This document shows, piece by piece, positions 10,239-21,650 of a stretch of DNA of 64,000 bases (positions are counted from its first letter, which is position 1; each line of letters begins with the position of its first letter). The stretch is from Perognathus longimembris pacificus (lineage: Eukaryota; Chordata; Mammalia; Rodentia; Heteromyidae), in NCBI RefSeq assembly GCF_023159225.1, contig NC_063167.1, positions 69,751,798 through 69,815,797 on the forward strand, given 5' to 3'. The notes under the pieces were generated by a model. The model did no database searches and was not told the DNA's origin. It saw only the letters and a program-made list of their open reading frames with translations. The translations under genes were made by a program, and so were the position numbers.

Positions 10239-10711
10239 TGTCTGTTGCAAACCACCGCAAACACCTTGTCCCGCGGCCGGGAGCACAGCAATGATGGAGA
10301 CTAGACTGTGGAACCAGTTTCAGAGTACCGGGGGACTTGCTGTGTGCCGTCAGCAACAGATCCAGAGGGTCCCATGAACAGGGCTTTTATTCATTATCAA
10401 GCAAGGGAGTATGTGCACAAAGCAAGGTAGCCAGATAAGGGCACCAGAGTGGGGGGAACAATCCTAGGATTAGTGACTTCTTGTAAACAGATGAAGATGA
10501 GCAGCAAACAAACTCAATAGGCCCTGGCTTGGCTCTGAGATCTATGGAAGCTCTGAAGCTGAATAGATTACATCTAGGGTGGAATCTGTGGCCACTGTAA
10601 TGCAAAGGGAAACAGATCTTTCTAGGGCCACTCTCAGCCTTCTGAGAGTCAGAAAATAGCATTCCAATTCTCTTTGGCAACCTCATAGCTCTGCATTTAC
10701 GGGTTCCCACA
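10239..10711 (-). mobile_element. Probable solo LTR of an endogenous retrovirus
   Basis: On the minus strand it runs TG...CA over 473 bp with an AATAAA signal about 140 bases before its end. No clear target duplication remains, so it is old. Class uncertain; the U5-like end recalls class II LTRs. Confidence 0.5.
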
Positions 10712-10744
10712 CATGTCTTAGAAAGTGACCATGTCCCTCATTTA

Positions 10745-10850
10745 GTTTTTTTCTTTCTTTCTTTTTTTTTTTGCCAGTCCTGGGGGCTTGAGCTCAGGGC
10801 CTGAGCTTCTTTTGCTCAAGTCTCAAGCAGGACAGTGCCCTAGAACCAAC
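10745..10850 (-). mobile_element. Geo fragment, rearranged
   Basis: T-rich tail and 'gccagtcctgggggcttgag', then the element breaks off into the microsatellite. Confidence 0.6.
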
Positions 10851-10856
10851 ACACAC

Positions 10857-10953
<97 letters not shown>
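10850..10953. repeat. Compound CA-TC microsatellite
   Basis: About 36 bases of CA with two TA interruptions, then about 66 bases of uninterrupted TC. Confidence 0.95.
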
Positions 10954-10954
<1 letters not shown>

Positions 10955-11030
10955 GAGGGCTGGAATTTGGCTCAGTTGAGAGCAAGCTCAGCATGACTGA
11001 GGCCCTGGGTTCAATTCCTAACAATGAAAC
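10953..11030 (+). mobile_element. ID-like monomer
   Basis: 'gggctggaatttggctcag' start with a ggttcaattcc B box. Confidence 0.6.
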
Positions 11031-11241
11031 AGCAAAAAAGTACCACCACACTGAGTAAACTCTATATATCATTAAGATGTAATGACATGGCAATAAAAAA
11101 AAAAAAAAACACTAGAATGAGCCTCCAACAAATAGGGTTATTTTCCAAGTCATTCACATTCTGAAGTCTAAAACTATCTAAAATTGCTTTAGATGTTTTC
11201 TCCTTTCCATTTAGTGCTATATTCATAGGATGGTTTCTTAC

Positions 11242-11359
11242 CTAAGTTGACTACATTCTTTGCCCAGAAGGTGGGATCACAATGGAAACGGATTGCTCCA
11301 TTAGCAGCAGGAACAGGGTCACACCTTGCTTTCAAAATATGACGCAACTGAAAAGTAAT
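11242..11359 (-). CDS. TRIM33: TRIM33 exon 8 (post-coiled-coil segment)
   Basis: The 118-bp exon reads [20 protein letters not shown], then [19 protein letters not shown] plus one base of a split glycine. The acceptor is ctttaag and the donor is CTTAG|gtaaga. No long same-frame open reading marks this exon, so it is easily missed; it was found from the splice sites and the TIF1-gamma match. This conserved block after the coiled coil is shared by TRIM24 and TRIM33 and precedes the low-complexity linker. Confidence 0.96.
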
Positions 11360-11810
11360 CTTAAAGGGAAAAAAGTCACATCAGTCTTCAAATTAAATGC
11401 CAATTGAGAAAACTTATGATAGAGACATAACAGAAGCCATGCGGGCTAGCCCATATCAAGTCTCTTACCTGAGAAACTCGATGCTTAAATTAGCATTCAA
11501 ATACAATGTACATACTTGGTTACCGCTGGCTCTGATAAGAAATTACGTTAAGATATATACTATGTGGTTCCACTTACATTTTCAAAAATGACAAATCAGA
11601 TTTGTGTTGCCTAGGACCAGGGATAAAGTGAACAAGGAAATTTTCGAGGATAGAAATTTTCTGTATCTTGATATAAGAGTGGTTGTATTTGCTGAAATTC
11701 ACACTTACACTTTAAACTGGTAGTTATGCTTTCACGGTGAGTGAAGGAGTAAAGGTAAATAGTTTCATACTAAGGCCAGCTACAGAAAACTAAAGACAGT
11801 GCCACCTTAC
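11360..11810 (-). other. TRIM33: TRIM33 intron 7
   Basis: Unique-looking intron; no repeat recognised. Confidence 0.92.
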
Positions 11811-11957
11811 CAGCCGCTTGCTGTACAGCAGAGCGGTGCTGCTGCCACTCGCAATCGCCCAGTTTGTAAAGTTCATGACATGCTTCACCTGCCGGGAAAG
11901 GCCTGTGATGTCACTCTGCTGCTGCAGGAGCTTCATCTGCCTTTCTTTCGTAACGTT
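11811..11957 (-). CDS. TRIM33: TRIM33 exon 7 (end of coiled coil)
   Basis: The 147-bp exon is exactly 49 codons in phase 0. It starts NVTKERQMKLLQQQ and ends ALLYSKRL, with acceptor tgtttcag and donor GGCTG|gtaagg. It carries the last helix of the coiled coil and the conserved TIF1 segment VKHVMNFTNWAIASGSSTAL. A serine follows LLQQQ where I recall asparagine in human. The open frame continues into intron sequence beyond KRL; the donor and the match to exon 8 (ITFQLRH) show where translation really continues. Confidence 0.97.
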
Positions 11958-12191
11958 CTGAAACAGAAGAACTTCACTGAAGAACATACAACAGAACAAG
12001 TTACATGGATGTCATACCCACATTTCCCTTAAAAACGATGTCAGAGAAGCTTGTGATTAATTATGTAGTAAGGCTATGGTCAGAGGAGAAGTCACTAACA
12101 TAAGCAGGACTAAAACAGAGCTCTCTACGCTAAAACATTGCACATATGAAATTCATGTTAGTATCTTTTTTTCCTTTAGTCAAATAAAATG

Positions 12192-12362
12192 TTTAAGAGG
12201 TACAGTGCTTGCATAGCACTGTGTTCGATTCCTCAATACCACATAAACAGAAAAGACTGAAAGTAGCACTACAGCTCAAGTAGCAAAGTGTTAACCTTGA
12301 GCAAAAGAAGCCCAGGGACAGTGTCCAAGCTGGGTTCCCCAGAACTGGCCAAAAAAAAAAAG
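12192..12362 (+). mobile_element. IDL-Geo SINE, 5'-truncated
   Basis: Starts inside the ID half; a next copy follows directly on its A tail. Confidence 0.8.
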
Positions 12363-12363
12363 A

Positions 12364-12573
12364 GGGCTGGGAATATGGCCTAGTGGTGAAAGTGCTTGCC
12401 TCATATACATGAAGCCCTGGGTTCGATTCCTCAGCACCACACATATAGAGAAAGCTGGAAGTGGCACTGTGGCTCAAGTGGTAGAGTGTTAGCCTTGAGA
12501 AAAAAGAAGCTAGGGACAGTGCTCAGTCCCTGAGTTCACGTGCCAGGGCTGGCAAAAAAAAAAAAAAAAAAAG
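12364..12573 (+). mobile_element. IDL-Geo SINE
   Basis: Full-length; B box of Geo decayed (gagttcacg); 19-A tail. Confidence 0.88.
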
Positions 12574-14173
12574 ATAATTAACTATGTATTATATCATTAT
12601 GAATGAATTTTAGAATTATTTTATGTAATAAACTACACTTCCTAGGCCAATAAAAATATGTTACCAGAATGCCACCTAGTGGTGTGGCTTGAGATCAAAT
12701 TCCTGAAACAAAAATGAAGATAAATTCCAGAGCTCTAAGAACCAGGGGCATTTTTGATATGACAAAGTTCAAATACGAAGGAAATGACAGTTGGCCAAAT
12801 TAGCCAATTTCAGGAAAAGGCTGCTAATGAAAAGGCTGCTAATGCTCAAGGGAAATACACCCCAAGGTTCAGATGATGCAGAAACCACCTTAGAATGATT
12901 TTCTCTCCCCAAATTATTCAACTTGGTTTACTGAACAATGATTTTCCTAAGAAAATAAGTTTCATTTTATAACGTAAATCAATGAATAAAAGTATTCATC
13001 TGGAAGAATTTTCACTTACAACTTCAATCCTTTACAAAACCCAGGAAAATTTTTCTTTTTCTAAGTTTAGGAACATTACATTAGAAAACATTGATTTTAA
13101 AAATTACTATTATATTAGAAGTATGTGGCACATGTCATTAAGTAATGACATTCACTTTAGCCTTAAGAGGCATCTTTCAATTCTGAAGCTCTTAAACCCC
13201 TATTACAAATATTAGCTATATAGCTAAAATATATTTAAAAAAAAACTACTGCTAAGTGCTCTTTCACTAGGTGCTGTTGAGGTGGAAAGCAATTAACAAG
13301 ATACACAACAAGAAAGAGACACCTACTTTAGTGACATGTGACAGTACTTTTCTTCTTACCACTGTTTTCAGTGGAGGAGTTAAAATTCAGAAATATATGC
13401 AGCTTAACTTCTTTTATTTGGTAAAAATGTTGCCTAATATTTTTACAGGGTTTTACAAAGCAACAGAATAGAAAAGGGTCTAAGGAAAATGTGAAGTTAA
13501 AATAGTTCATATTATTATTCAGTGCAACAGAAAACATAGCTGCCTAACATCTGAGTCTATTAAAGGCAGAATTTTTTTCAAAAGGGAACTTTTCAAAAAT
13601 CACATTTGGAATTTGCTGAGAATGCATCAATTGTGGGCAGTAAAGATGAATTTTTTACTAAAATTAATTTGGATTTTACAAGCTAGATTCTTATCTAGGT
13701 AACATCCACATAAATCTCAAAATATGTAACATTATAAATTTCAAAATGGGCATTTTTGGCAAAACTCTGTAAATATCTTTTATATATAAGGTGAAATACA
13801 CACACATGACTCAAGCACAAGCCCAAGGTATACTTGATCTGAAAGAGTAAGTCCCCTTGTTAGGGGTAAGAAAATAAATGTACTGGGCCAGCTTTATTTT
13901 TATCATACTTTGGTCTCAACTCTTTCATTCCTAAGAGGATGCCACTGTCCTAGTGTACATAGCTAAAATCAGTACTATTAAAGTGGGCTGCAAAGCAACT
14001 AGAAAAGGGGGGGAGGAAATCTTTCTCAACAGAAAATGTAAAAGGAAAAACTTAACTTTTAATTTTACTTTATTTCCATATCCCAACCCAATTAAAAGCT
14101 TTCAATCACATTAAAAAACAGCTAAAGAGCAAGAAAAGCAGTTTTTTAAATTTATTTTGGCTTTGAATCATAC

Positions 14174-14288
14174 CTCTAGCTGCTGTAAGAGAGATTTTCC
14201 TTTCTTATTAATTTCATTGATAAGGGTGAAAATGGCCACTTTAATTTCCTGTTCTACTCGTTTGTTAGTTTCATTTACTTCTTTTATC
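14174..14288 (-). CDS. TRIM33: TRIM33 exon 6 (coiled coil)
   Basis: The 115-bp exon completes the split arginine and reads [20 protein letters not shown] through to [10 protein letters not shown], ending on a full codon at donor CTAGAG|gtatga. The acceptor is cttattcag. The segment is a charged amphipathic helix typical of the TRIM coiled coil (about residues 343-380 by human numbering). It is flanked on its 5' side by a 3-kb intron and on its 3' side by intron 6, whose exon-proximal 1.6 kb carries no recognisable SINE. Confidence 0.96.
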
Positions 14289-14588
14289 CTGAATAAGAGA
14301 AATGCAGCATTAGGTCACCAACTTATCCTACGTGTTTGAGTCATCAACCTTTACAGAAATTCATCTAACTGGACACTTAACAATTAAAGTTAAAACTTTC
14401 TCAAAGTCTAAGACTGAGGTTTCGGTAGACCATACCACTTAATTTGGTCCAAATAGGTTGGTATAAAGACAAAGAATGGATTTTTAAAATAGCCATTTTA
14501 AATGCAGCTCATGGAGGCCAGTTTATCAAGCTGGAGAATAATCTCCTTAAGCCACTATAATATGAAAGTGACACAGAAATATTTAACA

Positions 14589-14765
14589 CTGGGGCTGGAA
14601 ATGTGGCTTAGTGGTAGAGTGCTTGCCTGGCCACACATAAAGCCCTGTGTTCGATTCCTCAGCAACAGAAGTGGCACTGTGGCTCAAATGGCAGAGTACT
14701 AACCTTGAGTAAAAGAAGCTAGGAACAGTGCTCTGGCCCTGAGTTCAAGCCCCGGGATTTGGGGA
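14589..14765 (+). mobile_element. IDL-Geo SINE, oldest type
   Basis: Internal deletion between the two monomers; 'aatgtggcttagtgg' start. Confidence 0.8.
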
Positions 14766-14775
14766 GAGGGGGGAA

Positions 14776-15000
14776 GAGCTGGGAATATGGCCTAGTGGTA
14801 AAGTGCTCACCTCGTATACATGAAGCCCTGGGTTCTATTCCTCATGCAGCACATTTATAGAAAAAGCCAGAAGTGGTGCTGTGGCTCAAGTGGTAGAGTG
14901 TTAGCCTTGAGCAAAAAGAAGCTAGGGACAGTGCTCAGGTCCTGAGTTCAAGCCCCAGGACTGGCAAAAACAAAACAAAACAACAACCAAAAAAAAAAAT
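14776..15000 (+). mobile_element. IDL-Geo SINE, older type
   Basis: Full-length with an A/C-interrupted tail; sits just 3' of the preceding copy. Confidence 0.88.
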
Positions 15001-15544
15001 CTAACACCAATGACAGCTGGTGTCAAATATGGTACACTGGTTCTATTTAATCTTAATGCTTTTGACAAACAATGAGCAAAAGTACCATGCCTTGACCAGT
15101 AATTACTACCTTTTTGAAGAGGCGAGAATTCAACTTTAGCAAACTTATTTTGCCACTTCAACTGTGTGTTCTAATGCACTTGGTTCCACACTCTCAGATG
15201 GCTTTCTACTGTAATATACAGAAGGGCATAAAATGTTTTCAGTGTGCCACCACCCCTTCAGGACTTTTCCTTTATCATACTTTTAAGACACTGAGTAAAT
15301 AGTAATATAGCTTTCCCTCCTTTGTATATCACTGCTTGCTGTAGCATATACTGGGAAAATTTATTGAATTCTGCCCTTATTTTACTAAAGCCAGGGGAGG
15401 ACTCTGAAATAAGGCACTACTGTGCTGTGATAAACACATGAGTCCCCAGTGCCAAAGGAGCACACAATGGGAATCATGGAGTATCAGTAAGATCTACTCT
15501 GTGCGTCAACTGTGAAGGAAGGAAAAAAAATGTACATGTAGTAG

Positions 15545-15650
15545 AAGCAAGGCATGTCAACACACGTCTGCAATCAAACTGGGAAATGGAGGCAGGAGAA
15601 TCACACAAGTTCAAGATCAGCCTGTACTACACAATGAGACTACAAAACCA
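15545..15650 (+). mobile_element. B1-like monomer
   Basis: 7SL-derived 'ggaggcaggagaatcacacaagttcaagatcagcctg' pattern without a Geo half. Confidence 0.6.
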
Positions 15651-15778
15651 AACAAAAATTCCTAGAGATGAAATCATCAATATTCCACAAAGCTTTAGAA
15701 TAGCAAGTCTTTAGTTCTATTTCCTTATATGGATTCAGACACATGTATACAAAGTTTACAATGAAAAATTACAATATG

Positions 15779-16020
15779 CACAGTTGGGTGTGCTGGTGGC
15801 TCACACCTATAATCCTAGCTGCTCAGGAGACTGAAATCTTAGATTCATGGTTCAAAGACTGCCTGGGCAGGAAAGTCCATGAAAGACTTTATCTCCAATT
15901 AGCCATCAAAAAGCTAGAAGTGGAGCTGTGGCTCAAGTGATATTGTACTAGACTTAAGCAGGAACAGTTCGGACTACACCCAGACCCTGAGTTGAAGCCC
16001 CAGGACTAGCGCACACACAC
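15779..16020 (+). mobile_element. B1-Geo composite SINE
   Basis: 'gtggctcacacctataatcc' head; Geo end runs into a CA tail. Confidence 0.82.
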
Positions 16021-16483
16021 ATTTTTTTAAATGACAAAATACACATAAAACATACATTTAAAAACATGAGAATTCCATGTAAATCAACTAATTTGGTCTT
16101 AAGGGGACCTCTATAAGCTTGCATGTCTTTGTCACTCTCTGCAGTACTTGGGTTTGAACTCAGGACCTTTCTTGAGCCATGTCTCCAACTGAAAAGGACA
16201 TCTATCTACCTGTAACTTGTGAAAAGACAGTTATCTTCTCCAACATCAACCACAACATATCAACAATTTAATCTGAAACATTCCAACTTGCCTTACAAAA
16301 GAACCATCAACAAATGTGTATATAAATACTTATTTTACAGGAAACTTTTCTTTTGAAATGATTTAAGATGAAAAGCTCTATCACAACTAAAGCAATGTTT
16401 TTATTAATTCGCTAAACTAATAATCCTAGCACCTATTATAGTCATTTTAATCATCATAAGCTCATTTTTAAAAAGAAAGTTCC

Positions 16484-16712
16484 ACCAAGCACTGAGGTTC
16501 ACACCTGTAATCCTAGCTACTCAGGAGACTGAGATCTGAGGATTAGATTTCAAAGCCAGCCCAGGCAGAAAAGTCTGTGAGACTCTCATCTCCAAATAAT
16601 CATCAGAAAACTGGAAATGGCACTGTGGCTCAAAGTGCCAAAGCACTATCCTTGAGCACAAAAGCCTAGGCCCTGAGTTCAAGCCCCATCACAGACAGAC
16701 AGACAATTCCAA
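16484..16712 (+). mobile_element. B1-Geo composite SINE
   Basis: Complete; ends in a CAGA run instead of poly-A. Confidence 0.82.
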
Positions 16713-17318
16713 TATTTGTGAGTTTACATAGTAACCATAGCTTCAGACATTTTGGGGTTTCAATTATGCTAGCTAGCTCCAAGTGTTTCTTTTTCTAGTA
16801 TGAGTCCTACCATTGTTAACCTACATTTTCACAGTACTTATTGTAACTTTCCTACTAACTAAATTTCGATTATTTACAAATAAATGTGTCAAAGTAAAGT
16901 GCTTTTTAAGTAATGATGATAATGGTGGTTAGTTTGGTCTGTTCATTCTATGCATTCATGTTAGAATACTACTACAGTAAGTGCTGTCTTTCATGTGGGT
17001 TCTGCAGATTAAGCTGCTCTTAATACTTTACCTTCCACATACAGTCTCTACTTTTAAGTTATGTAACTCAATTTCCCTTTGTATTAATTTCTTTTTGCAA
17101 GTTTACAGTTTACAAAGACCGAATCTTATTATTTTAAAACAAAGATGTATCATATAAATTTTTCTTAATTAACAAATGTAATCTTAAACTAAAATTATGT
17201 CCATTTCTCTATTAAAAATTGCTTTCTATATATGCGTAAGAGTGGGAAAACATTTAAACTGGACCCTCTCTTCTTAGATAGTACAAAATGTAAAATTATG
17301 GCTTTAAGGTAAACTTAC

Positions 17319-17435
17319 CTATTCTGTACCTGGGTAGCTGCAAAATGAACATAATTCTTTTTCTCAAGAAGCTTAGCCAATAAATTCTCAATTGCACCTT
17401 TCTGATTTTGAAATGCTTCTTCCAAAAACTGATAC
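17319..17435 (-). CDS. TRIM33: TRIM33 exon 5 (start of coiled coil)
   Basis: The 117-bp exon begins with the single base that completes the split arginine, then [13 protein letters not shown], and continues through [14 protein letters not shown] to a new split arginine at donor AATAG|gtaagt. The acceptor is attttag. This is the first part of the RBCC coiled coil that drives TRIM dimerisation, with heptad-like leucine and isoleucine spacing. It lies almost 11 kb downstream of exon 4. That intron (4) holds the RPS6 pseudogene, the pentanucleotide array and many SINEs. The sequence appears unchanged from other mammals as far as I can recall. Confidence 0.96.
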
Positions 17436-17744
17436 CTAAAATTAAAAACAGAAACATTCAAAACTAAACATACAGCAAAGATTTAGATTTTTTTTTTTAA
17501 AGAGTTACGTGAAGTCAACTGTGAAACCTCACTCTGATCACCCTGCTGGGTATTTGTAGATTACCTCCATATAACTTAGCTGGTAACCCATCCCTTCTTC
17601 TGGCTCTGAGAGGCCATGATGAAGAAAGGAAATTACTAAAAAAAAAAAAAGCTTGAATACTCTTAAAAGTTTGATTTGGGGCTGCACTTAGTATTTAAAA
17701 AAAAAAAAAAAGTAAGCATTGGAGTACTTGTTCTTCTCCACCAT

Positions 17745-17974
17745 CCCCCCTCCCCCCAGCCAGTCACGGGGCTTGAACTCTGGGCCTGGGCACTGTCCCT
17801 GAGCTCTTCAACTCAAGGCTAGCGCTCTACCACTACAACATCACTTCTGGTTTTCTGGTGGTTTAATTGAAGATTCTCAAGGACTTTCCTGCCCAGGCTG
17901 GCTTTGAACCGTGATTCTCAGATCTCAGCTTCCTGAGTAGCTAAGATTACAGGTGTGAGCCACAGGTGCCTGGC
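17745..17974 (-). mobile_element. B1-Geo composite SINE
   Basis: Reverse copy; tail side is C-rich rather than T-rich on the plus strand. Confidence 0.82.
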
Positions 17975-18111
17975 TCAAATTACATATATTTTAAATCTTA
18001 ATATACAAACATACTATACAAAATACTATGGAATCACCCATAATTCCAACATTACAAAAATTACTACTAGTATACTATATGGTTCCTTGGTACTTTATTT
18101 ATGCTTTTTTA

Positions 18112-18198
18112 TTTATTTGGTGGATGGTAGTGCTGGTAATCAGATCCACATGCTAGGGAATACTCTACCATTAAGCTACATGCTACATCCTCAGTCCA
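18112..18198 (-). mobile_element. ID-like monomer
   Basis: 'ctaccattaagctacat' and 'catgctaggg' mark an old reversed ID copy. Confidence 0.5.
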
Positions 18199-18681
18199 AA
18201 TTAAGCATCTTTAAATCCAAATATCATAATATATATAAATTTTGTATCTGACTCATTCTTTATCTTGTGGTGTCCTATCAAGATATCATTAAAGGTATCA
18301 ATTCCAGTTCTACAGAAACTATATCAACATAAGTAACATATATTAAAATTTCCTAACTACAGTGCTCAAAATTTATGTTTAATGTAAGCTTATATGGCCT
18401 TTGGTTACCAGGAAACTAGAATTGTCTCATAGTTTTACTGCCTTTTTATAAATTCATTCAATATCCAGGGAGAGAGGATGGCAGGACAATTGCCACTGCG
18501 CTGCATGCAGCAGGGATGGAAACACTGTTGGTGGCACCCTCATATCCAGCCAGGACTGACTTGGCCTAAGAGCCTATAGTTTGTAGTAAGCCTCTGGTAC
18601 CAGTGCCCTCACCCCAGGAACCATTCTATAAGGTCTGAGGGACAGTATCCTGGTGGTACAGTATTAGTCACCCATTATTTT

Positions 18682-19460
18682 GCTTTAACTACCTTCTTTC
18701 CATCCACTGGCTGTCATAAACTCACTGAAGTAGATGATAAATACAAACTTTAAGAGAAGACTATGACCACTGAAGCCACTGCTCACTGGGTGAAGACTAG
18801 AAAAGTAATGTGGTCTAAAGTAGTGGTGGAAATAAAGTTTTCCCATGACACACCACTTTGGACGCAAGGTAGAATTCACCTGCTACTAAGAGGCATTCCT
18901 GTTACAGATCAAGGTCAAGTGCCAAGAGCAAACATCTGTTCTGGGAAATCTATTATGGGTTGTAGTGTAGGGATCGCAATCTGAGTATATTTTCAACTTG
19001 GTCAACTTTTTTAAAAAAATAGTAATTTTGAAAGGAGACAAGAGATATTCCTGGACAGATACTACTGTGCCTTTGGTTCTGGGGTCCCAAAAAAGCTGGT
19101 CAGAATCGCCAAACTTTTCAATCTCTCAAAAGGTTATGCCTGCCCCATATATTGTCAGAAAACCTTTGATCAAAGAAGGTAAGAAAGCCAGGCTCAAAAC
19201 ATGTAAGATTCAGCATCATGTTATTTCTCAGACTATAAACACAGTACAGCAACACTGCTCTGAATAAGCAACACACAACAAAGAAAAATGAGAAGGCTGA
19301 AGCATGTGATAACCTTTGACCAAGAGGAAGAAGATAGCCAGAGAAAAATGCAAGAAAAAATGCTAAGAGATGAAAGCTGTCCTTTCTCCTTTCTGAGAGC
19401 TTCCAGCTCTAAGTCTAGTCAAAAATGAGAATGTTTAAGAGCAACAAATAATCCGACAAA
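18682..19460 (+). pseudogene. Processed pseudogene of ribosomal protein S6
   Basis: Plus-strand translation in shifting frames follows RPS6 from near its start (SFPSTGCHKL-type segment, base about 18690) through the VLTHGRVRLLL-like region (about 18850), a TDTTVP...LG segment (about 19050), VRKPL-KEGKK (about 19155), and the basic C-terminal tail ending at a SSLRAS-like stretch and stop (about 19440). It has no introns, many stops and frameshifts, and no poly-A left, so it is an old retrocopy on the opposite strand to TRIM33. The functional gene lies elsewhere. No sign that it is expressed. Confidence 0.85.
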
Positions 19461-20415
19461 CAAAGAACTAAATCAACAAATTCTTTTTAGTTTCTTCTAC
19501 AAGCCTTCTACACGAATAAAAGTCCTGTGTGGTATGAAGTGTAAAAAATGTAATAGTGATGAGTGGTGACAACAATAGACTATTACAATAATCTATATAA
19601 TATGAACTTAGTGCTTAAATTGGACCCCATACCAAAGAAAGCTCACAAGGGAACCCCAACAGTACCCTCAGCTAAAAGTGGAGGCACATTTCCGCACTTT
19701 GACTTCAATATAGCCAAAGAAAAATATACAAAGGCCAGGATATGAGAAAACTGATTTTTAAGACCCAGAAGGAGACAGTTGCATTTTTATCCTCTTAAGT
19801 AATAGGAAGTCCCTGAAGAATCCTGAGGCAAATATTAAAATCAGATTTACATTTTAGGAAAATGATTAGAAATATCAAAGACCTAGACAGTGAAAGGAGG
19901 ACTAGATAGAACTCTAGGACCAACGCTTCAACCTAAGATGGGGTACAGCTAATGAAACACAGCTCTGGCCATCTAGGAGGTCCTGTCAATTGTGGCAAGA
20001 ATCACAGCAGAACCTGGAAACTGAAAGCTAAAGCTTTAGCTAAAGCTAAAGATTGAAAAGAAGCTTAAGACACTGATCCAATTATAATTGTCTTGGGACA
20101 GTGAAATCACAAAAGGCAGGAAGTGAGATGAGGACAAAGTCTATGAGTCTAGATGTCTGTGTCTTTCTTCAGTGAAGTTCTCAGTTAAGGTACAAAAGAG
20201 GAAATGCTACAGAATTAACATAGGAAGTGTGTGCTGCATAGTCAATTCAAAGATAAAGGGAAAAATGAAAGGCAGCAAGAAGGAAAGGGTAGAATTGTAT
20301 GGGATGTGAATTAGAAAACACCTGGTGAATAAGGTTTTTATTCTGCTTACTTAGGGAAATTTTTATTGTGGTTAAAAAACTTACATGTTTAACCATCTTT
20401 AAGAAAAATATTTTA

Positions 20416-20619
20416 GGCTGGGGATATAGCCTAGCGGCAAGAGTGCCTGCCTCGGATACACGAGGCCCTAGGTTCGATTCCCCAGCACCACATATACAGA
20501 AAACGGCCAGAAGCGGCGCTGTGGCTCAAGTGGCAGAGTGCTAGCCTTGAGCGGGAAGAAGCCAGGGACAGTGCTCAGGCCCTGAGTCCAAGGCCCAGGA
20601 CTGGCCAAAAAAAAAAGAA
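20416..20619 (+). mobile_element. IDL-Geo SINE, youngest subfamily
   Basis: Carries the diagnostic 'gcctcggatacacgaggcc' and 'gagcgggaag'. Perfect 15-bp target duplication aagaaaaatatttta at 20401-20415 and 20620-20634. Confidence 0.95.
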
Positions 20620-20734
20620 AAGAAAAATATTTTAACAGAAAACTGTCAATAAAGTCAAACACACTAAAACTTATGTAAGATTAATAGCACCCAAAAAGCA
20701 TGCGAGCATATTAATTTATGCAGGATGCATGTAC

Positions 20735-20838
20735 TATGTGTGCCTATAACCTCACAACTCAGGGGCTGAGGCAGGAGCATCAGTCAAGGCCAGGAGTTTG
20801 GAACTAGCCTGGGAAACCACCAAGATACTATCATTTAA
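20735..20838 (+). mobile_element. B1-like monomer
   Basis: 'gctgaggcaggagcatcag' and 'aactagcctggg' 7SL-type motifs. Confidence 0.6.
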
Positions 20839-20842
20839 AAAA

Positions 20843-21037
20843 GAACAGGGAATATGGCCTAGTGGTAAAGTGCTCACCTCATATACATGAAGCCCTGGGT
20901 TCGATTCCTCAGCACCACATATATAGAAAAAGCCAGAAGTGGCACTGTGGCTCAAGTGGTAGAATGCTAGCCTTGAGCAAAAGGAAGCCAGGGACAGTGC
21001 TCAGGCCCTGAGTTCAAGCCCCAGGACTGGCAAATAA
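20843..21037 (+). mobile_element. IDL-Geo SINE, older type
   Basis: Lacks the first five bases of the consensus; tail lost. Confidence 0.85.
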
Positions 21038-21048
21038 AGGGGGGAGGG

Positions 21049-21194
21049 GTCTGTGTCTGGTAATGTGGCTTAGTGATAGAGTGCTTTGCCTAGCATGCAT
21101 GAAGCCCTGGGTTCAAGTGGTAGAGCACTAAGACAATGGCCAAGCCCTGAGTTCAAGCCTCAGGACTGGCAAAAAAAAAAAAAAAAAAAAAAGA
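21049..21194 (+). mobile_element. IDL-Geo SINE with internal deletion
   Basis: ID half joins directly to a late part of Geo; 22-A tail. Confidence 0.7.
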
Positions 21195-21199
21195 GGTGA

Positions 21200-21402
21200 G
21201 GGGCTGGGGATATAGCCTAGTGGCAAGAGTGCCTGCCTCAGATACACGAGGCCCTAGGTTCGATTCCCCAGCACCACATATACAGAAAACGGCCAGAAGC
21301 GGCGCTGTGGCTCAAGTGGCAGAGTGCTAGCCTTGAGCGGGAAGAAGCCAGGGACAGTGCTCAGGCCCTGAGTCCAAGGCCCAGGACTGGCCAAAAAAAA
21401 AG
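21200..21402 (+). mobile_element. IDL-Geo SINE, youngest subfamily
   Basis: 'gcctcagatacacgaggcc' and 'gagcgggaag'; target duplication aaagaggtga on both sides. Confidence 0.93.
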
Positions 21403-21410
21403 AGGTGAAA

Positions 21411-21477
21411 GGCTGATGGAAGTAGCTTAGTAGCACAGTGACTGCTAGGCAGGCCCTAGAAATGCCTAGTACCATTG
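21411..21477 (+). mobile_element. ID-like fragment
   Basis: 'gtagcttagtagcacagtg' resembles an ID A-box region. Confidence 0.4.
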
Positions 21478-21505
21478 GGGGGGTGGGGGGTGGGGGAAGT
21501 AGGGT

Positions 21506-21590
21506 ATAATGGTATCTGTCTCAGCACTTGGGAAGTGAAGGTACAATAGAGTTAAAGTTCAGCATGATACACTGTCACAAAACAAAGCAA
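21506..21590 (+). mobile_element. B1-like fragment
   Basis: 'tcagcacttgggaagtgaagg' 7SL-type core. Confidence 0.45.
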
Positions 21591-21650
21591 AAACAGTAAC
21601 AGCAATTAAACCAGTCAATGTTGGAGAGCGGACACAAAAACTGCCTTTGT

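Larger units (their letters stand above)
9791..11241 (-). other. TRIM33: TRIM33 intron 8
   Basis: Contains a probable solo LTR and a compound CA/TC microsatellite lodged between a minus Geo fragment and a plus ID-like fragment. Confidence 0.92.
11958..14173 (-). other. TRIM33: TRIM33 intron 6
   Basis: Two adjacent IDL-Geo copies at 12.2-12.57 kb. The remaining 1.6 kb up to exon 6 has no recognisable SINE, LTR or L1, unusual for this locus. Confidence 0.92.
14289..17318 (-). other. TRIM33: TRIM33 intron 5
   Basis: Two IDL-Geo, two B1-Geo and one old B1 copy. AT-rich unique sequence at 15000-15540 and 16715-17318. Confidence 0.92.
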
